A stretch of 62,018 nt of DNA from an uncultured Clostridia bacterium (GCA_948976265.1 CARFUA010000004.1:1-62018); one strand, 5' to 3'; counted from the stretch's first letter, positions 17,679-27,065 are shown. Notes: a model not told the origin generated them from the letters alone. A program made the numbers and translations.

Positions 17679-19791
17679 ATGAAACAAAGTAAAGTTTTAA
17701 GAATGATTGCTTATTGCATGATTCCAATTTTGGTATTTGCAATGATTACTTCATTGTTAGTCAAAGAAGTACAAAAAGATGAAATCATTACGCAAAAGGG
17801 AAATGAATATTTTCAAACTGACCAATTTGTAAGAAAATATATGAGTACAGTAGCCAATTATGCCAACCGTCTAATTTATGAAAATGAAGAATTACCAACT
17901 TTTTATGATGGAGAAACACAAATTTGTTATATTGATAACAATTTTAATTCCATTATGGTAGAAGATTTTTATATCTTAATCCAATACAAAAACAAAGCCA
18001 TCACCAACCTTGACATGAATTCAGATACTAATACGATTGAAAAAATCAAGGCTTTCATTTCTCAAAATCAAAATGCCAAAAAAGTCAACATTTCAGCTGG
18101 AAATATCGAATCCGATTCAGAGGTGATTGAGAAAAAAGGAATGAAGTATTCTCGTGATTTTGAAAATACATATTATACGAGAACAGAGGAAAAAGGGCAG
18201 TTTAATGAAATTGTAGAATCAGTCATAGGTAGCCAGGTAGAGGAAACTGAAACAACAGGTATAAAATATATTACCACCCAAATAGAAGATTTTGAAGTTA
18301 CAAGTTCGTATCAGGAAATTTTACAAATTACTTCAGAAGAAGCGCGCATGAAGGAATTTTTGAATCGCTATGAAACGTTGGGCGAAAAGGCACCAGTTAT
18401 TTTGCCAGTATGTTTGAGTGCTGTTTTGTTGTTGGGGATTTATTTAATTCTTAGTATTGGTCGCACCAAAGGAAAAGACGAAATTGAATTAAACGATTTG
18501 GACCGTATTCCTTATGAAATTCTTGCGGTTATTGGATGTCTTATTTTGGGAGTAGAATGTTTGATTTTAGCCAATATGGGTTATGGAGGAATAGTACAGG
18601 ACATAAATTTATATATAAGTATTTATACAACTTTCTATTTAGTGGCTTATATTATCTGTGCGGTTTTATTTAATACAACGGTTAAGAGAATCAAAGCCAA
18701 AACCATTTTTCAAAATACGATTACGTATCAGGCTTGGAAATTATTTGTGAAAATTGTCAAAAAGACAAGCGCGAAGACGCTGGAAATTTGGAATCAGTTT
18801 ACGGAATCAACGGGCTTGGTAAATAAATTATTAATGGTAATAGTTGGCTATATTGTGATAGCGGTTATTTTATTATCGAGTTTTGGTGGATTTGGAATTT
18901 TGTTTGATATCGGTTTGGCTATATTTATTTTTTATAAAATAGTGCAAAGAATCAATGGTTTTACGAAAATCGAAAAACATTTGAAAGCCATGTATGAAGG
19001 CGATAACGCCACAAAATTAAAAATCGCGGATTTTACAAATGAGTTTGAAAAAATGGTCATGTATATTAACGATATTTCCAATGGATTTGAAAACGCCATT
19101 CAAGATGGGATCAAAAGTGAAAAACTAAAAACAGAACTGATAACCAATGTTTCACACGATATTAAAACACCATTAACTTCGATTATCAATTATGTTGATT
19201 TATTGAAAAAAGAGAAAATCGAGAACGAAAAAGTAAAAGAATATATTGAAATTTTAGACAATAAATCACAACGCTTAAAAAAATTAACAGAAGATTTAAT
19301 TGAAGCTTCTAAAGCATCTTCTGGAAATGTAAAGTTAAACCTTGAAACAATTAATGTATCCGAACTTTTGAAACAAGCAACTGGTGAATTTGAAGATAAA
19401 TTCAAAGAAAAAAATCTGGAATTAGTGATGAATTTGCCAGAGGAAAAAGTGTTGATTAAGGCGGATAATCGCTATATGTATCGAATCATTGAAAATATTT
19501 TTAGCAATGTTTCAAAATACAGCATGGAGTATTCGCGATTGTATATCGACATGATTGAGAAAGAGCAGACAGTGCAGATTGAAGTAAAAAATATTTCGAA
19601 AGATGTTTTAAATATTTCGGAAGAAGAATTAATGAGACGCTTTGTGCGTGGTGATAAATCAAGAACAACAGAAGGAAGCGGACTTCGGAATTTCGATTTC
19701 GAAAAGTTTGACAGAACTTCAAAATGGAACATTTGCTATCAAAATTGATGGCGATTTATTCAAAGTGAAATTAACGTTTCATACTCTATAA
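17679..19791 (+). CDS. Membrane sensor histidine kinase read through a CGG +1 frameshift
   Basis: A sensor kinase of about 703 residues. One N-terminal helix and an extracytoplasmic domain are followed by several membrane helices (about residues 240-430), a HAMP-like linker, and the dimerisation box NVSHDIKTPLTS with phosphoacceptor His at about residue 493. The ATPase domain has the N-box region IIENIFSNVSKYS and the segment RFVRGDKSR. At 19686 the G2 box reads GSGL followed by CGG; in the zero frame the last 20 codons are unrelated. Skipping C gives EGSGLGISISKSLTEL and an ordinary C-terminal strand ending at 19791. The intact glycines of the nucleotide lid therefore depend on recoding. Confidence 0.85.
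19686..19689 (+). other. CGG +1 recoding site 3 (histidine kinase G2 box)
   Basis: CTT CGG AAT in zero frame; skipping C gives CTT GGA ATT (L-G-I). The glycine is part of the GxGLGL ATP-lid motif conserved in histidine kinases. Confidence 0.78.
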
Positions 19792-19806
19792 AATTAGGAA
19801 AAAGTG

Positions 19807-20442
19807 ATGAGAAGAAAAATAATTATTTTATTAATATTAGGAATTTTATTAACAATTGGAATCATAGGAATAAACCATAGAAAAGTAATTGTTTGTCTTG
19901 ATGCAGGTCATGGTGGAAAAGATGTGGGGGCTGTTGCAGAAAATGGCAATAGGCAGGAAAAAGAGGATAATTTAAAACTGGTTTTAAAGGTAAAAGAATA
20001 TTTGGAAAAGCAAGGGATAAAAGTTATTTTAACGAGAAAAGATGATACATATGTTACTTTGAACAAACGTTGTCAAATTGCCAATTTTGGGAAGGCAGAT
20101 GTATTTGTTTCGATGCATCGAAATAGTGCTAAAAGTGGCAATGGAGTGGAAATTTGGAGAAGTCAGAAAGAGGGAGAGGTTTCGGAAAAACTAGCCAAAG
20201 ATATATTAGAAAATTTGGAAAAAGTGGGAATACAAAATAATCGAGGTGTCAAAGAAGGAATGAGCGAAGAGTCGAATACAGATTATTTTGTCAATCGTAA
20301 TACAAAAATGCCAAGTTGTCTAGTGGAACTTGGATTTATTACGAATGAAAAAGACAATCAATTGTTGGATGAAAAACTAAATCAATATGCAGAAGCAATT
20401 GCGAAAGGAATTTTACAAAATTTGGAAGAAAAGAGAAAATAG
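19807..20442 (+). CDS. N-acetylmuramoyl-L-alanine amidase (Amidase_3)
   Basis: A secreted or membrane-anchored zinc amidase of 211 residues that cleaves the bond between muramic acid and the stem peptide. An N-terminal hydrophobic helix follows MRRK. The catalytic domain has the zinc histidine in CLDAGHGGKDVGA, the second in FVSMHRNSA and the catalytic Glu in CLVELGFITNEKD. The size is right for a stand-alone Amidase_3 domain. ATG 19807 is preferred over the GTG three bases earlier. It starts 15 bases after the recoded kinase gene, so it may be in its operon and under its control. Confidence 0.9.
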   Translation: MRRKIIILLILGILLTIGIIGINHRKVIVCLDAGHGGKDVGAVAENGNRQEKEDNLKLVLKVKEYLEKQGIKVILTRKDDTYVTLNKRCQIANFGKADVFVSMHRNSAKSGNGVEIWRSQKEGEVSEKLAKDILENLEKVGIQNNRGVKEGMSEESNTDYFVNRNTKMPSCLVELGFITNEKDNQLLDEKLNQYAEAIAKGILQNLEEKRK

Positions 20443-20454
20443 AAGTGAAAAAAA

Positions 20455-20486
20455 GTCATATTCTTGCTAGAGAATATGGCTTTTTT
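20455..20486 (+). terminator. Rho-independent terminator after the amidase gene
   Basis: Arms gtcatattct (20455-20464) and agaatatggc (20471-20480) form a 10-pair stem with one G-T pair, followed by six T. Confidence 0.85.
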
Positions 20487-20536
20487 ACTAGGCTGGGAGA
20501 AAGTACGAAAAAAACGTTTTTTTCTTTTAAAAATAA

Positions 20537-20565
20537 TTGATTTAAAATTAGAATTGTGATATACT
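20537..20565 (+). promoter_or_regulatory. Promoter of the 906-residue unknown gene
   Basis: TTGATT at 20537-20542, a 17-base spacer and TATACT at 20560-20565 preceded by TGA (extended -10). It lies in the 159-base gap after a terminator. Confidence 0.7.
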
Positions 20566-20601
20566 ATTGACAAAATTACGATTCTAAGGGGGAGGAAACG
20601 A

Positions 20602-23322
20602 TTGAAAATGATTCAAAATGGCGAACTACAGCAAAATCTTGAGTTTTTGGGTTTAGATTTAGAAAAATTGCCTAAATTTATAAACGATGCCAATGTTCCA
20701 ACATTTAGTCCATCAAGATTTAACAATGATAAAGATTTAAAAATCTATAAGTTCGTTCCAATTAATGAAATAGAAATCTTACTGACTCCTTGTCTGAGAA
20801 GTGATGACATTCAAAAAAAATATGCCGAAGCTTTACCATTAAAATGTTTTTTAAATATGGATGGCGATGAACAAGAAATTGCGTTATTTAAGACGTTTTC
20901 AAAAATTGTGCGTAATACCCCAAAAGAGGAAATTGAAAAGGTAAAAACGTTACAAGAGGATTTGAATGGAAAAGAACCATTTAAGGTGAAATATAAAAGG
21001 GACCATTTATGGCAAATTTATTATTCAGAGGAGTCAGAGAAATATTTTATGCTGGTTTGCACAAAAGAGCAAACGTTTGCGGAGTTTTTGTATTTATTGA
21101 AAAGTCAGATTGATTTTAGCAAAAAAAAGAAAAAAACATCTCCTAAAATTTATGTTCCAATTAATTGCGTTGGATATACAGAGCAAATTTTGAAGAAAAG
21201 TGAGATTACAGATATTGAAAATTATTTATGGTTATTTACTAAAAATTGGCCATTGATTTTTGAAGTATATAATGATAAAAATGAAGTTTCGTTGCAAGTT
21301 GTGGGAGAAACTTTTGTGTATCGCAATATTAAAAGTAGTTATAAGGTGGTGTTAAAATCCACAGAAGAAGCGATTAAATTTTATAAATTGTTGAAAGCCT
21401 TGTTTATTTTGCAAACAGAAATCAAGGGACAATATACTTTTGACACAAAAGTGGACAGCAGCAATGGATTGAGCATGTATTTATCAAAAGTAGAAATTAC
21501 ATTTAATACACTAACGAATTTTATCAAAAATGAGTTTTTGTTGGCTGATTATGAAATTAAAAATCAAAATAAGGAAATTGTAGAAATCGAACAAAAGCTG
21601 GAGAAATTGAAAAATAGTGTAAAAGAAAAAGAAGAAGAATATTTGCAAAAACAAAAGGAGATTTCTACTTATTTGGAATGTAAAAAAACGTTTATTGGAA
21701 AAATGAAATATTTTTTCAAATCCAGCAAAAAGAACAAAAAACCAAAACAAGAACGAAAGTTTAAAGAGGAAGAGCAAAGTTTAGAGATTGATACCACACC
21801 AATTAAAACGCTAATCGAAGAAAAAGAATATTATACGATTGAAGATTTAGTTACCATTTATGCTTTGCATGAAAGAGGAGAAAAACAGTGCAAAAATTTA
21901 AAACAAGATGCGAAGGCTTTGGAATTGAAACTGGAAAATTTAATTTCAAAAGTGCGAAATGCGAATCAATACATAGAAGAAATTGATAAACATAAAAGAA
22001 GCATTTTCGATTTCTGGAAATTTGCCAATAAAGATGAAAAATTGGCGTTAGAGATGGCAGAAGATGAAGAGAATGAAAATCAGCAAAATGCACCCAAAAA
22101 ATCCTTTGATTTTGAAATGGACTTTGAGAAAGTAGGCGAAGAAGCGGACAAGCTACAACGTAAAAAATTATCGCATGAAGAAAACGATAGTGCTTTTATG
22201 GCACAAACGGAATTGTTATATTTTATTAATAGAGTCCGTCTAAATAAAATTGTAAAATATGATTTAGAAGATGTATTGGCAGAATTAAAAGAAGAGTTTA
22301 ACGAGGACCGATTGGTAATTGATAGTGAAGTTTTTGATATTTTTGGAAATATATCGGAAAATAATAATCAGCTTAAATATATTGGAAGTAGGAGTCACCG
22401 AGAAAGTGAGAAAAGTAAATTTAAAATCATGAATATCAATAAGAAAATCGATGTGTTTGATTTTACGGAAAAAATGCAAGGAATTGTCAATTTTCTAGAG
22501 GGCGCAATTCCTAAAATTCCTTCACTTTATGATATGCCACTTTATAAACTGGTTCCCATTTCCAAAAATATTGAGCAAGAAGAATTTGCTTTATATAATA
22601 TGAACATTGAAAATGAATTGGAGGAATATGAAGAAAATGGCGAAGGTGCGTACAATTTAATTTCTCTAAATTACAAAGAAGGAATGCCATTGTTATATTA
22701 TACCAATGCGATGTTTTATGATAATGGGAATAAAACATTACCACTCGGAATGAATTTATCCTCTCGTGTGTTGGTGGATAATGATAGGCTTGAATTTGTT
22801 TTGGTGAATAAAACCAAGTTTCGAACGAATTCGTATTTTAATCATAGCGAAATGAGTAGTAATCCTAAATCAAAAGATATTTTTGTATATGAATACGATG
22901 TATTTTTGAAAGATGAAATTGGGAATACCAAAAATGAATTAATGGCTATGACAGAATTGCATCGACCAAATCAAGAACCAATAGATGATAAATTAACTGA
23001 TTATGAAGAAGAAGCAAGCGAAGAAGAATTTTATGAAATGCCAGAAGAAGAACCAGATATTATGGGGAATCTTGATAACATAGGAAAACGAGTAGACTTG
23101 GAAGAAGTTATGCCAGAAGAAAAACAAGAAGAATCAAATCCAGTAGAAGTGCAAGAAAATGAGCCAGAACCAGTAAAAGAAGAAGTGCCAGAAGAGAAAA
23201 AAATCATTGGACAATCAAAGAAATTATTGAAAATCCAACAAAAGCTTGAAAGAGAACTAGAAAAACAAAGGAAAAAAGAAGAAAAGGCAAAAGAAAAATT
23301 AAGGAAGAAAAATAAAAAGTAA
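20602..23322 (+). CDS. Large charged cytoplasmic protein of unknown function
   Basis: A 906-residue protein that I do not recognise. No signal peptide or membrane segment is visible. Residues about 310-370 and 430-470 are Lys/Glu-rich and should form coiled coils; the middle (about 540-800) is a folded-looking region; the last 120 residues are very acidic (many Glu and Pro-Glu steps) and end in a Lys/Glu-rich helix. The likely start is TTG 20602, 6 bases after an unusually strong GGGGGAGG; an ATG lies two codons later. It has its own promoter and leads into the thioesterase gene 13 bases downstream. A scaffold-like or tethering role is only a guess. Confidence 0.65.
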   Translation: MKMIQNGELQQNLEFLGLDLEKLPKFINDANVPTFSPSRFNNDKDLKIYKFVPINEIEILLTPCLRSDDIQKKYAEALPLKCFLNMDGDEQEIALFKTFSKIVRNTPKEEIEKVKTLQEDLNGKEPFKVKYKRDHLWQIYYSEESEKYFMLVCTKEQTFAEFLYLLKSQIDFSKKKKKTSPKIYVPINCVGYTEQILKKSEITDIENYLWLFTKNWPLIFEVYNDKNEVSLQVVGETFVYRNIKSSYKVVLKSTEEAIKFYKLLKALFILQTEIKGQYTFDTKVDSSNGLSMYLSKVEITFNTLTNFIKNEFLLADYEIKNQNKEIVEIEQKLEKLKNSVKEKEEEYLQKQKEISTYLECKKTFIGKMKYFFKSSKKNKKPKQERKFKEEEQSLEIDTTPIKTLIEEKEYYTIEDLVTIYALHERGEKQCKNLKQDAKALELKLENLISKVRNANQYIEEIDKHKRSIFDFWKFANKDEKLALEMAEDEENENQQNAPKKSFDFEMDFEKVGEEADKLQRKKLSHEENDSAFMAQTELLYFINRVRLNKIVKYDLEDVLAELKEEFNEDRLVIDSEVFDIFGNISENNNQLKYIGSRSHRESEKSKFKIMNINKKIDVFDFTEKMQGIVNFLEGAIPKIPSLYDMPLYKLVPISKNIEQEEFALYNMNIENELEEYEENGEGAYNLISLNYKEGMPLLYYTNAMFYDNGNKTLPLGMNLSSRVLVDNDRLEFVLVNKTKFRTNSYFNHSEMSSNPKSKDIFVYEYDVFLKDEIGNTKNELMAMTELHRPNQEPIDDKLTDYEEEASEEEFYEMPEEEPDIMGNLDNIGKRVDLEEVMPEEKQEESNPVEVQENEPEPVKEEVPEEKKIIGQSKKLLKIQQKLERELEKQRKKEEKAKEKLRKKNKK

Positions 23323-23335
23323 GGGAAGGGATAAT

Positions 23336-23752
23336 ATGATTTCACAAACAAAGATAACTGTTCGCTATGCAGAAACAGATCAAATGGGGATTGTTCATCA
23401 TTCGGTTTATCCGATTTGGTATGAGGCGGCTAGAACAGAAGCGATTAAAAAGATAGGGGTTACATATTCTGCTCTTGAGAAAAATGGCATTATGATACCA
23501 TTAGTGGAATTAAATTCGAAATATATTTTTCCAGCAGAATACGAGGATGTTTTAACCATTAATGTAGAGATAGCAAAATTAACGCCAGCAAGAATTGTAT
23601 TTAATTATCAAATTTTTAAGGCAGGGATAGAAAAACCAATTAATACAGGAAGTACGACACATGCTTGGGTTGGTAGAGATTTGAAACCCATTAACTTAAA
23701 AAAACAATATCCTGATTTATTTGAAAAGATGATGAAATTAGCGAGTTCGTAA
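23336..23752 (+). CDS. Acyl-CoA thioesterase, YbgC-like (4HBT)
   Basis: A 138-residue hotdog-fold thioesterase. VRYAETDQMGIVHHSVYPIWYEAART contains the catalytic Asp of the 4HBT/YbgC motif (Y-x-D-TD-x-MGxVHHxxY), and the pattern of strands that follows is complete. These enzymes hydrolyse acyl-CoA or acyl-ACP thioesters in the cytoplasm. The ATG is 13 bases after the preceding stop with a GGGAAGGG site. Substrate unknown. Confidence 0.88.
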   Translation: MISQTKITVRYAETDQMGIVHHSVYPIWYEAARTEAIKKIGVTYSALEKNGIMIPLVELNSKYIFPAEYEDVLTINVEIAKLTPARIVFNYQIFKAGIEKPINTGSTTHAWVGRDLKPINLKKQYPDLFEKMMKLASS

Positions 23753-23799
23753 AAGCGGAACATGAAACAGATTTTGAAAAGGAAAAGAAGGACGTAGGA

Positions 23800-23989
23800 A
23801 TGAATAAAATATGGTTAACCATTGGAATAATTGCAATTGCGATTGGCGTAAAAATGATATACGATGCACGCCCGATTGTCAAAACGTATTTTAGTTTTGG
23901 AAGGGAAAATGAAGCAGTTGCACGGAATGAAAATAATAGGATTAATGTTGGCAATTTTGGGAGGCTTTTTAATCTATTTTAATTTTTAA
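23800..23989 (+). CDS. Small two-helix membrane protein (DUF6199-like) read through a CGG +1 frameshift
   Basis: A small membrane protein of about 62 residues. The first helix is IWLTIGIIAIAIGVKMIYDA, followed by the conserved linker ARPIVKTYFSFGRENEAVA. The zero frame then reads CGG at 23923 and ends in a polar tail. Skipping the C gives AGMKIIGLMLAILGG and FLIYFNF, a second perfect transmembrane helix ending at 23989. This two-helix form with an xAVxGxKIIG linker matches, as I recall, the DUF6199 family. The function is unknown. A translated CGG would destroy the second helix, so the recoded reading is far more plausible. Confidence 0.78.
23923..23926 (+). other. CGG +1 recoding site 4 (DUF6199-like)
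   Basis: GCA CGG AAT in zero frame; skipping C gives GCA GGA ATG AAA (A-G-M-K) and opens the second transmembrane helix. Confidence 0.76.
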
Positions 23990-24034
23990 AAAGAATACGA
24001 AAATAACAAAAAGAAAGGAAATACGCAAAAACAC

Positions 24035-25666
24035 ATGAAAATATGGTTTGAAAACAAAGAATATGAAGTACAAGCAGATAAAACAATTCGAGAAGCATTT
24101 GGTACAGAAATTGGTACCAAAGATGTGTTGGCAGCTCGTTATAATAATTCAGTTGTTTCACTGAATCAGGTTATTCAAAAAGAAGGACAAATTTCTTTGA
24201 TTTCTCGAGCAGAGAAAGATGGCAGAATTATTTATATTCGAGGGTTGCTTTATATTATGAGCAAGGCATTTCATGAATTGTATCCAGAGTGCTATTTAAC
24301 GGTAAATTATCAATTGAGTAATGCGATGTTTTGCGAAATAGAAAACAAAAAAATTACGCCTGAGATGATGGAACAGATTAAGCAAAAAATGCAACAAATT
24401 ATTGACAAAGATTTACCAATTCGCAAAGTAGAAATGACACCAGAAGAGGCACTGGCTTTTTATGCCAAGGAAGAATCGCTTAGAGGAAGGCTTCAAGTAG
24501 ATATTCAAAAAGAAAAAGTTTCTTTGTATTATTGTGAAGACTATTATAATTATTTTTATGGAATTATGCCGATTTCTACAGGATTTGCTAAAGTATTTGA
24601 TATTCGAATATTTCGTCATGGTTTTTTACTGGAATATCCAAGTGTTGCCAATTCTGAGTGTATTGAAAAAAATAAAGAAACTTTAAAAATAATTTCTGCA
24701 ATGGATGAATATGATGAATTGTACAAATTAATGAAAATTAATACTGTATATCGATTAAATAAAAAAATCCAAGAAGGAAAAATTAAAGAATTAATTTTAT
24801 TTTCGGAGGCGATTCACGAAAAAAAGATTGCTGAAATTGCGCATAAAATTAAAGAAAGAAATAATGTCCGAATGATTTTAATTGCTGGTCCTACTTCTTC
24901 TGGAAAAACTACTTTTGCAGGCAAACTAGGAATGGCACTTCGTGTGCAAGGAATCAAACCAGTTACGATTTCGGTAGATAATTATTTTGTAGAACGAGAA
25001 CAAAACCCAGTGGACGAAAATGGGAATTACGATTTTGAGTGTATGGAAGCCATTGACATTAACTTGTTTAATACGCAATTATTAGATTTGCTTTCTGGCA
25101 AAGAAGTAGAACTTCCCCAATTTGATTTTACGACTGGTCATAAACAATATTTAGGAAATCGCTTAAAATTGGAAAAGGACGAAATATTAATTATTGAAGG
25201 AATTCATTGTTTGAATGATGAACTGACAAAGCAAATTCCAAAGGAAAATAAATTTAAGGTGTATATCAGTGATTTAACGGTTTTGAATATTGATTATTAC
25301 AATCGAATTTCCACAACAGATACAAGATTAATTCGTAGAATTGTGAGAGATTATCGATTCAGAAATTATTCTGCTTTGCATACATTGAAAATGTGGAGTT
25401 CTGTAAATAAGGGAGAACAAAAATATATTTTTCCATACCAAGAAGAAGCAGATTGTATGTTTAATTCTTCTATTTTATATGAATTGGCGGTATTAAAAGA
25501 CTTTGTGTTGCCACTACTAGAAGAAATTGATGATACCCATCCAGAATATAGCGAAGCAAAGCGATTAAGTGAGATGTTACGTTATTTTAAATCCATTCAA
25601 GAAATTGATTTGATTCCCAATAATTCATTACTTCGCGAGTTTATTGGTGGAAGCATTTATGAATAA
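24035..25666 (+). CDS. Nucleoside kinase with N-terminal TGS-like domain (uridine kinase type)
   Basis: A 543-residue protein. The first 60 residues look like a TGS/ThrRS-N type ubiquitin-like fold, followed by a ThrRS-editing-like region, and the second half is a P-loop phosphoribulokinase/uridine kinase domain with the Walker A motif AGPTSSGKTTFAGKL at about residue 287 and the substrate-site block SVDNYFVERE. This is the standard architecture of Firmicute nucleoside kinases annotated as uridine kinase. It would phosphorylate a nucleoside with ATP or GTP. The GGA of its Walker A is not preceded by C, a useful contrast with the PriA Walker A. Confidence 0.85.
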   Translation: MKIWFENKEYEVQADKTIREAFGTEIGTKDVLAARYNNSVVSLNQVIQKEGQISLISRAEKDGRIIYIRGLLYIMSKAFHELYPECYLTVNYQLSNAMFCEIENKKITPEMMEQIKQKMQQIIDKDLPIRKVEMTPEEALAFYAKEESLRGRLQVDIQKEKVSLYYCEDYYNYFYGIMPISTGFAKVFDIRIFRHGFLLEYPSVANSECIEKNKETLKIISAMDEYDELYKLMKINTVYRLNKKIQEGKIKELILFSEAIHEKKIAEIAHKIKERNNVRMILIAGPTSSGKTTFAGKLGMALRVQGIKPVTISVDNYFVEREQNPVDENGNYDFECMEAIDINLFNTQLLDLLSGKEVELPQFDFTTGHKQYLGNRLKLEKDEILIIEGIHCLNDELTKQIPKENKFKVYISDLTVLNIDYYNRISTTDTRLIRRIVRDYRFRNYSALHTLKMWSSVNKGEQKYIFPYQEEADCMFNSSILYELAVLKDFVLPLLEEIDDTHPEYSEAKRLSEMLRYFKSIQEIDLIPNNSLLREFIGGSIYE

Positions 25667-25676
25667 GGAGAAAAGC

Positions 25677-25985
25677 ATGAGAAAATTTACGGTAATTGAT
25701 GAAGAATTTGTTTGCGAAAATTGCGGAAAGCATGTCAAAAAATTAGGCTATTCTTGTCGAAATCATTGCCCTTATTGCTTATATTCAAAACATGTCGACA
25801 TAAATCCTGGAGATCGAAGTGAAGAATGTCATGGTTTATTAAAACCAATTGGTTTAGAAATTGATTCTAAAAAAGGATATATCCTTCGATTTCAATGTCA
25901 AAAGTGTGGAAAAATCACCAAAAATAAAGCTGCTGAAGATGACGACATGGACCAAATTATAAGGTTATCTACGAAGCATTTGTAG
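25677..25985 (+). CDS. RNHCP domain zinc-finger protein
   Basis: A 102-residue protein with the family signature CRNHCPYCLYSKH and two flanking CxxC pairs (CENCGK and CQKCGK), giving a zinc-ribbon-like fold. RNHCP proteins are small, conserved in Firmicutes and Actinobacteria, and of unknown function; nucleic-acid binding is an inference from the zinc ribbon. ATG 25677 follows an AAGGAG. It begins 10 bases after the kinase gene, suggesting one transcript. Confidence 0.85.
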   Translation: MRKFTVIDEEFVCENCGKHVKKLGYSCRNHCPYCLYSKHVDINPGDRSEECHGLLKPIGLEIDSKKGYILRFQCQKCGKITKNKAAEDDDMDQIIRLSTKHL

Positions 25986-26027
25986 GAGCCTAGCAAAGTG
26001 AAAATCTTTGGTTAAGAAAGGAAAAAT

Positions 26028-26499
26028 ATGCCTAAGAAAAAAGTTCTAAGAATGAGTATTTTAGCATTAATAATAATATGGATGTTAGCGATTTTTAATT
26101 TTTCGAATCAAAATGGAGATGAATCGAGCAATTTAAGTAAAGAGGTTGCAAGTATGTTTGTTTCGGGAGAAAAAATACGTATTATTGAGCCATATATTCG
26201 AAAGATAGCGCATTTATCCGAATATGCAATTCGGTGGAATACTATTCATGTGTTTCTTTTTGACGGATTCGTTGCCAGATGGAAAAAGAATTGGATTCTC
26301 GTTATTGATGGGAATGGGATATGCTATATTAGATGAAATTCATCAACTTTTTATTGATGGCAGAGCAGGGCAAGTAAGAGATGTTTTGATTGATACCATT
26401 GGCATTGCATTGGGTGTTTGGATAGTTTTAATAATGCGTAAAATCGTATTTTACATTGTGAAAAAAAGAAAGGAAGGCGTTTGCCATAAACAAGAATAA
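26028..26499 (+). CDS. VanZ-family membrane protein read through a CGG +1 frameshift, first copy
   Basis: A VanZ-like protein of about 156 residues with four hydrophobic helices. The first frame gives a membrane helix, the NFSNQNGDESSNLS motif (family F-S-x-Q-x-G-x-x-S) and RKIAHLSEYAI. At 26232 the codon is CGG; skipping C gives AIGGILFMCFFLTDS and continues GYAILDEIHQLFIDGRAGQ, the family core H-x-x-E-x-x-x-x and DE-x-H-Q-x-F-x-x-x-R-x-x. All conserved VanZ blocks are thus present only in the recoded product. VanZ proteins have been linked to glycopeptide (teicoplanin) tolerance and envelope traits, but mostly remain uncharacterised. It is followed at once by a paralogue. Confidence 0.82.
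26232..26235 (+). other. CGG +1 recoding site 5 (VanZ copy 1)
   Basis: ATT CGG TGG in zero frame; skipping C gives ATT GGT GGA (I-G-G). It is the only site with GGT as the recoded glycine codon. Confidence 0.76.
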
Positions 26500-27065
26500 G
26501 ATTTTTCAAGGATTTGTAAGTTTGATTTTTGTTTGCTGGTTTTTGAGTGTATATCTATTTTCGAGTCAAAACTCTCAAGAATCAACCAAGCTTAGTAACA
26601 AGGTAACGAGAAAATTATTAGAATGGAAGGATACGTTATTTATTCTAATTGAAAATTATAAAGATACAAATGAAATTGTAATTAAACGGAATTGAAACGC
26701 ATCCAATCACCAATGAAAGAGTAGAAAAATGGAAGATTTCCGTAAGAAAAATGGCGCATTATGTATTGTTTGCAGGAGGCGGTTTTGTGATTTATATATT
26801 ACTGGAATCTTATGGCATAAAACATAAGAGGGTGATAGCTGTCTTTCTGGGAATGTTAATGGCGGCTTTGGATGAATACCATCAATTTTATTCAGCTGGC
26901 AGAGGCCCTCAATTATGGGATGTAGGATTAGATAGCTTGGGCGTCATATCAGGCGTTTTACTGGCAATCGTAGCGTCAAAAATAATATTTCAATTAAAAA
27001 AGGGGAAAAAAGGATATGATAAATTTCAAAAAAATAATAGCAGAAAAAATTGCAAAGACAGTTGA
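26486..27065 (+). CDS. VanZ-family membrane protein read through a CGG +1 frameshift, second copy
   Basis: A second VanZ-like protein of about 192 residues. The open frame begins at 26486 with ATA (no ATG, GTG or TTG in that frame fits), 8 bases after AGGAAGG, giving INKNKIFQGFVSLIFV and a membrane helix, then FSSQNSQESTKLS. At 26687 CGG is followed by AAT TGA; skipping C gives VIKGIETHPITNERVEKW, the loop before RKMAHYVLFAGGG, and then DEYHQFYSAGRGP. Start overlaps the first VanZ gene by 14 bases, and its end overlaps argS by 50 bases. The ATA start is the weakest part of the model. Confidence 0.75.
26687..26690 (+). other. CGG +1 recoding site 6 (VanZ copy 2)
   Basis: AAA CGG AAT TGA in zero frame; skipping C gives AAA GGA ATT GAA (K-G-I-E). 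The zero-frame stop is two codons on. Confidence 0.76.

Noticed and set aside
23754..23760. CGG at about 23756 between the thioesterase and the small membrane protein
   Set aside because: It follows the thioesterase stop and lies in no supported reading frame.
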